Program-made: the position numbers and the translations under genes
NCBI GenBank assembly: GCA_009617715.1
Contig: VTFK01000074.1
Coordinates: 744,001-808,000 of the forward strand
Source of the DNA: Plectrocnemia conspersa
Lineage: Eukaryota; Arthropoda; Insecta; Trichoptera; Polycentropodidae
DNA: 64,000 nucleotides
Reading direction: 5' to 3'
Notes under the pieces: generated by a model
Database searches by the model: none
What the model was told of the DNA's origin: nothing
The model's input: the letters and a program-made list of their open reading frames with translations, nothing else
Shown: piece after piece, positions 61,354-64,000 of the stretch
Layout of the letters: every line of letters begins with the position of its first letter
Numbering within the stretch: position 1 is the first letter of the stretch

Positions 61354-62210
61354 AGCGGAAGGCATCCTTTCGTCGCTCATGTAGTTCTTCCTTCGCCTCA
61401 GTATTATCAGTGTATTGGCCCTTACAATATCATTTTTAATATTGCTTATATTTCGTTCCTATATTCATTGCACTCTATCAAGCCTATTCTGAATTAGAAA
61501 ATCCATTGTGATTATGATTTATTTATATTATGTCATCTACGCAAGTTATTTTGCATATCACAGATTTTTACTTGATATTATGTTATATATACATTTTATT
61601 CATAATTTTGTCGAAATTATAAGAAAATAACTAAGAATTGAATTTTCACATCACATTTATTAAGAGGATTCACTATTTGGGTTGACATTAAAATATTTTT
61701 TATCCTTGATACATTAATTATGTTATCATTAAGATTAAAATGTGATAAGAACAATTTTATTTGTGAAGCCCACGATCCCGCTTATTCCAGATAATCTTGT
61801 TTCTTACGTGCCATTTGGATTAAGTTCACTGTGTCCTTGTTTTTAAGTGCTTGTCGGTACTTGTTTTGCACCAGTTGTTTCATATTGCGTGTGCATTACT
61901 GGAAAAACTGATGGGCGTCTCTTCGCAGTCTGTCGTGCTGGTTGCAATGTCACCAAGCCAATGTCATGCGACCTTTGCAGCGTTACATGTGCTCACTGTA
62001 ATACCTGATCCATAAACTTATTTATTTTATTTTGCATGTGTGTGCTTAACAGCTTACTTTCTAAGTGCCTTATAATAATAATACATAACAATTAAACACA
62101 TTCACAATGATTCAACCGGTAGAGAAAATACGAATCAATCTGAGCTTATCGAAGAGCTATCTAATACTAGAAATCAAATAGCACCCTTTAGCTTTACTGC
62201 ATATATTTTC

Positions 62211-62370
62211 TATATACAGAAGACTCCCCAATAACACGGTAAAGTGGGGACGTGTAGTTGGCGGAATAGAAAATACTCATAGTTTTTTGCAATACGTACG
62301 TACGAATGGTGTTCGCTCACATATAGCACGTCCCCAATTTACCGTGTTATTGGGGAGTCTTCCGTACATA
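62211..62370. mobile_element. 160-bp palindromic MITE
   Basis: GAAGACTCCCCAATAACACG (62219-62238) continues as GTAAAGTGGGGACGTG and is mirrored by CACGTCCCCAATTTACCGTG continuing to 62362. Arms extend with mismatches to 62211 and 62370, about 44 bases each. TA dinucleotides adjoin both ends, as expected for Tc1/mariner-type insertion. No coding capacity. Confidence 0.8.
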
Positions 62371-63604
62371 CTGATAAAATCTACAAAACCCTTGAAATAA
62401 AACACTCAAATCAGTACGATGAAGCATGCTACTATATATTATTTTTTGTTATGCATATAGCTCTTCAAACATATTATACCATGCATATCTCGATTTTAAT
62501 GAAATAATTAATTAAAAGATAATTTGTGGTTATCAAACAAAATTATTATTATAATAATTACTAATTCCAATCTCTCCAAGTTGATAATAATAAAAAAATA
62601 CTGTATGTGCTATGTTTACAAAATTTAACATTTATTAATCAGCATTTTACTGATTTACTTATATTTATAACTATACCTCGTTTTATTTAACAGAGTCACT
62701 TTAAGGCTTATCTAGTATTTCACAACGGTATTTCATTGGTCCGCTTGCGCCGAGCAAAGTTGTCATATACATTCCAATAACTTCATTGTTATTCCGACAT
62801 TCGCAGCGCACGGACGTCTTCTAATTGTTATCGCTATACATACATAATTTATTGACAGTAACATTTTTAATTTCTCTAAATTTGTTTAAGATATATTAAG
62901 GAGTATTGATTTGTATATAGAACGGACAAATATCCGCATCTTGTACTTTATAGTGAATTGGTAGGGCATACCTAAAGTTGTCATTTATTTTTCACTTATA
63001 TACCTCAAAGTGGCTCTGTAAAAAAATACTAGAGGCATTCTAATATCTCGAGAAATGTGAATTCTCATTTTTACTTGTCGATTTTCTTGAGAATTCTCGA
63101 GAAATTTTGTAGACACGAAAAATCTAAGGGTCAGAACAGATCGGTCTACTTCGATTAATTACAGAGCGTTGAGTTACGAAGGAATTTCGGCCTTCCGTAT
63201 TTATACCAGAATCGTAGAAAAATCAGCTGTTTCTTCTTTACATTTATCATATTTCGAATAAGGTTAAACTAAAAATTAACCTCTGGATTATTGCAAAAAT
63301 GAGATATAAGTTCGCGAACAAGCAAATTTTGTAGCAAATTTAGCTCCCATACATTTTTGCAATCTGCCGATTTATTCTTATTTGATTATTAATGCAGTTT
63401 TTAGACTACTGAAGCAAAGTTAAGGTCGATTCGAGTATTACAAACAATTTTTTCCATGCAAATACTACCGAACTAAAAAAAGAAGCATACGTATTTTCAA
63501 ACATTTGGCAAGGACTCACCCTTTCTGGTATTACAAATATAGATGTATTTTTAAAATGTTCACAGTATTAATTTTTTTTAATAAATTTTGTTGAAACCTC
63601 CACA
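62371..63604. other. AT-rich sequence, no gene seen
   Basis: Nothing recognisable. Confidence 0.3.
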
Positions 63605-63608
63605 TCTC

Positions 63609-63632
63609 TATTATTATTATTATTATTATTAT
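63609..63632 (+). repeat. ATT microsatellite
   Basis: About eight uninterrupted ATT units. Confidence 0.9.
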
Positions 63633-63644
63633 ATGTGGCAGAGG

Positions 63645-63733
63645 TTAATAGTCAGGGGAGTTATTGGCACGGGGGCTAATTGTCGGTGGGGTTATTTGTA
63701 CGGGAGGTTAATGTTCAGGGGGTATTTGTCCTG
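63645..63733 (+). repeat. G-rich degenerate minisatellite, about 16-bp unit
   Basis: Five to six units of the form TTATTnGTnCGGGGG: TTAATAGTCAGGGGAG, TTATTGGCACGGGGGC, TAATTGTCGGTGGGG, TTATTTGTACGGGAGG, TTAATGTTCAGGGGG. Each has a run of three to five G, on the plus strand only. Confidence 0.75.
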
Positions 63734-64000
63734 ATATCCTATAAAATATATACTGATATATACAAGTCTTAATCCTGTAGGTACAGATAAAAAACTCCTT
63801 ATTTCTCTCCTCTTAAATTATAAATCATATTTGAATATGTCTCCAATCAAAGAACGAAATAATATTTTAATTACTGCTGCTGGAATCAAAAATTGTTTTA
63901 GCTTAGATTCACTTAGTATTTTTATATATACTAATTTAAATAACCGTAGATGTCTTTTCATAATAAAATATATTAGGGCAAGTGCGTTTTTCTTATATGC
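63734..64000. other. AT-rich sequence to window end
   Basis: Nothing recognisable. Confidence 0.3.

Larger units (their letters stand above)
56726..62210. other. AT-rich sequence, no gene seen
   Basis: It contains a segment (58567-58605) resembling 12008-12050, several CTAGTGAAAATGT-like words (58500-58545), an AT microsatellite near 59540, and a GC hairpin (60215-60240). No coding segment is supported. Confidence 0.3.

Noticed and set aside
1..64000. CRISPR arrays, operons, phage or bacterial genes
   Set aside because: The content is plainly eukaryotic: spliced genes, SINEs and eukaryotic DNA transposons. No regularly spaced repeat array was seen.
14709..64000. LTR retrotransposons, LINE reverse transcriptases or viral insertions
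   Set aside because: No YxDD polymerase, integrase or gag-like motif was recognised in any supplied or visible frame.

Overview
The window is nuclear DNA from an animal, most likely an insect. It is AT-rich, has short (64-69 nt) spliceosomal introns in one gene, a very long intron in another, tRNA-derived SINE pieces, and many decayed DNA transposons. Nothing prokaryotic (operons, ribosome binding sites, CRISPR) is present. Protein similarity to insect and vertebrate orthologues is recognised from memory of the families only, so the order of insect is not resolved.

Layout. Positions 1-2749 are AT-rich DNA with a possible unrecognised terminal exon (983-1136) and one dispersed repeat. Positions 2750-9534 (+) hold a six-exon AASDH (ACSF4/U26) gene: an adenylation domain, a carrier domain and a PQQ-type beta-propeller, about 944 residues. 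Its 3.7 kb fifth intron carries a broken hAT-type transposase and a small GC-rich exon-like segment on the opposite strand (8162-8270). Positions 10136-11467 (-) hold an intact 443-residue Rab GDP-dissociation inhibitor in a single coding exon; it converges tail-to-tail on AASDH and the poly(A) signals of the two genes lie about 10 nt apart. The 2.4 kb between GDI and the next gene holds a dead Tc1 element and a piece of a MADF/BESS-type protein. Positions 13888-14708 (+) are the first coding exon of a class 5 P4-ATPase (ATP10 / Drosophila CG33298 type lipid flippase), spliced from an apparent 5' non-coding exon.

From 14709 to 64000 I find no further secure gene. If the P4-ATPase is intact, its next exon is beyond the window and this 49 kb is one intron (or an intron plus sequence that an assembly break joined to it). 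It holds two copies of one Tc1 family (16558-18134, 48518-49970), a 3' piece of a second Tc1 family (43860-44032), a pogo/Tigger element inserted into a BED-finger hAT element (44543-46762), two copies of a 1.06 kb TIR element with TAA target duplications (29000-30064, 55670-56722), a mariner-like MITE with internal tandem units (51758-52348), two smaller TIR elements (22249-22598, 62211-62370), a foldback repeat (39425-39640) and SINE copies (26460-26787, 33441-33558).

The three genes do not form a pathway. AASDH is a carrier-protein amino-acid activating enzyme of uncertain role, GDI recycles prenylated Rab GTPases, and ATP10 flips phospholipids; the last two both serve membrane traffic. 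I found no convincing new multi-gene system. The items most worth checking are the repeated GHxRxxS motif in the flippase N-terminus, the two unrecognised exon-like segments on the minus strand, the transposon families, and two GC-rich hairpins that share a loop.
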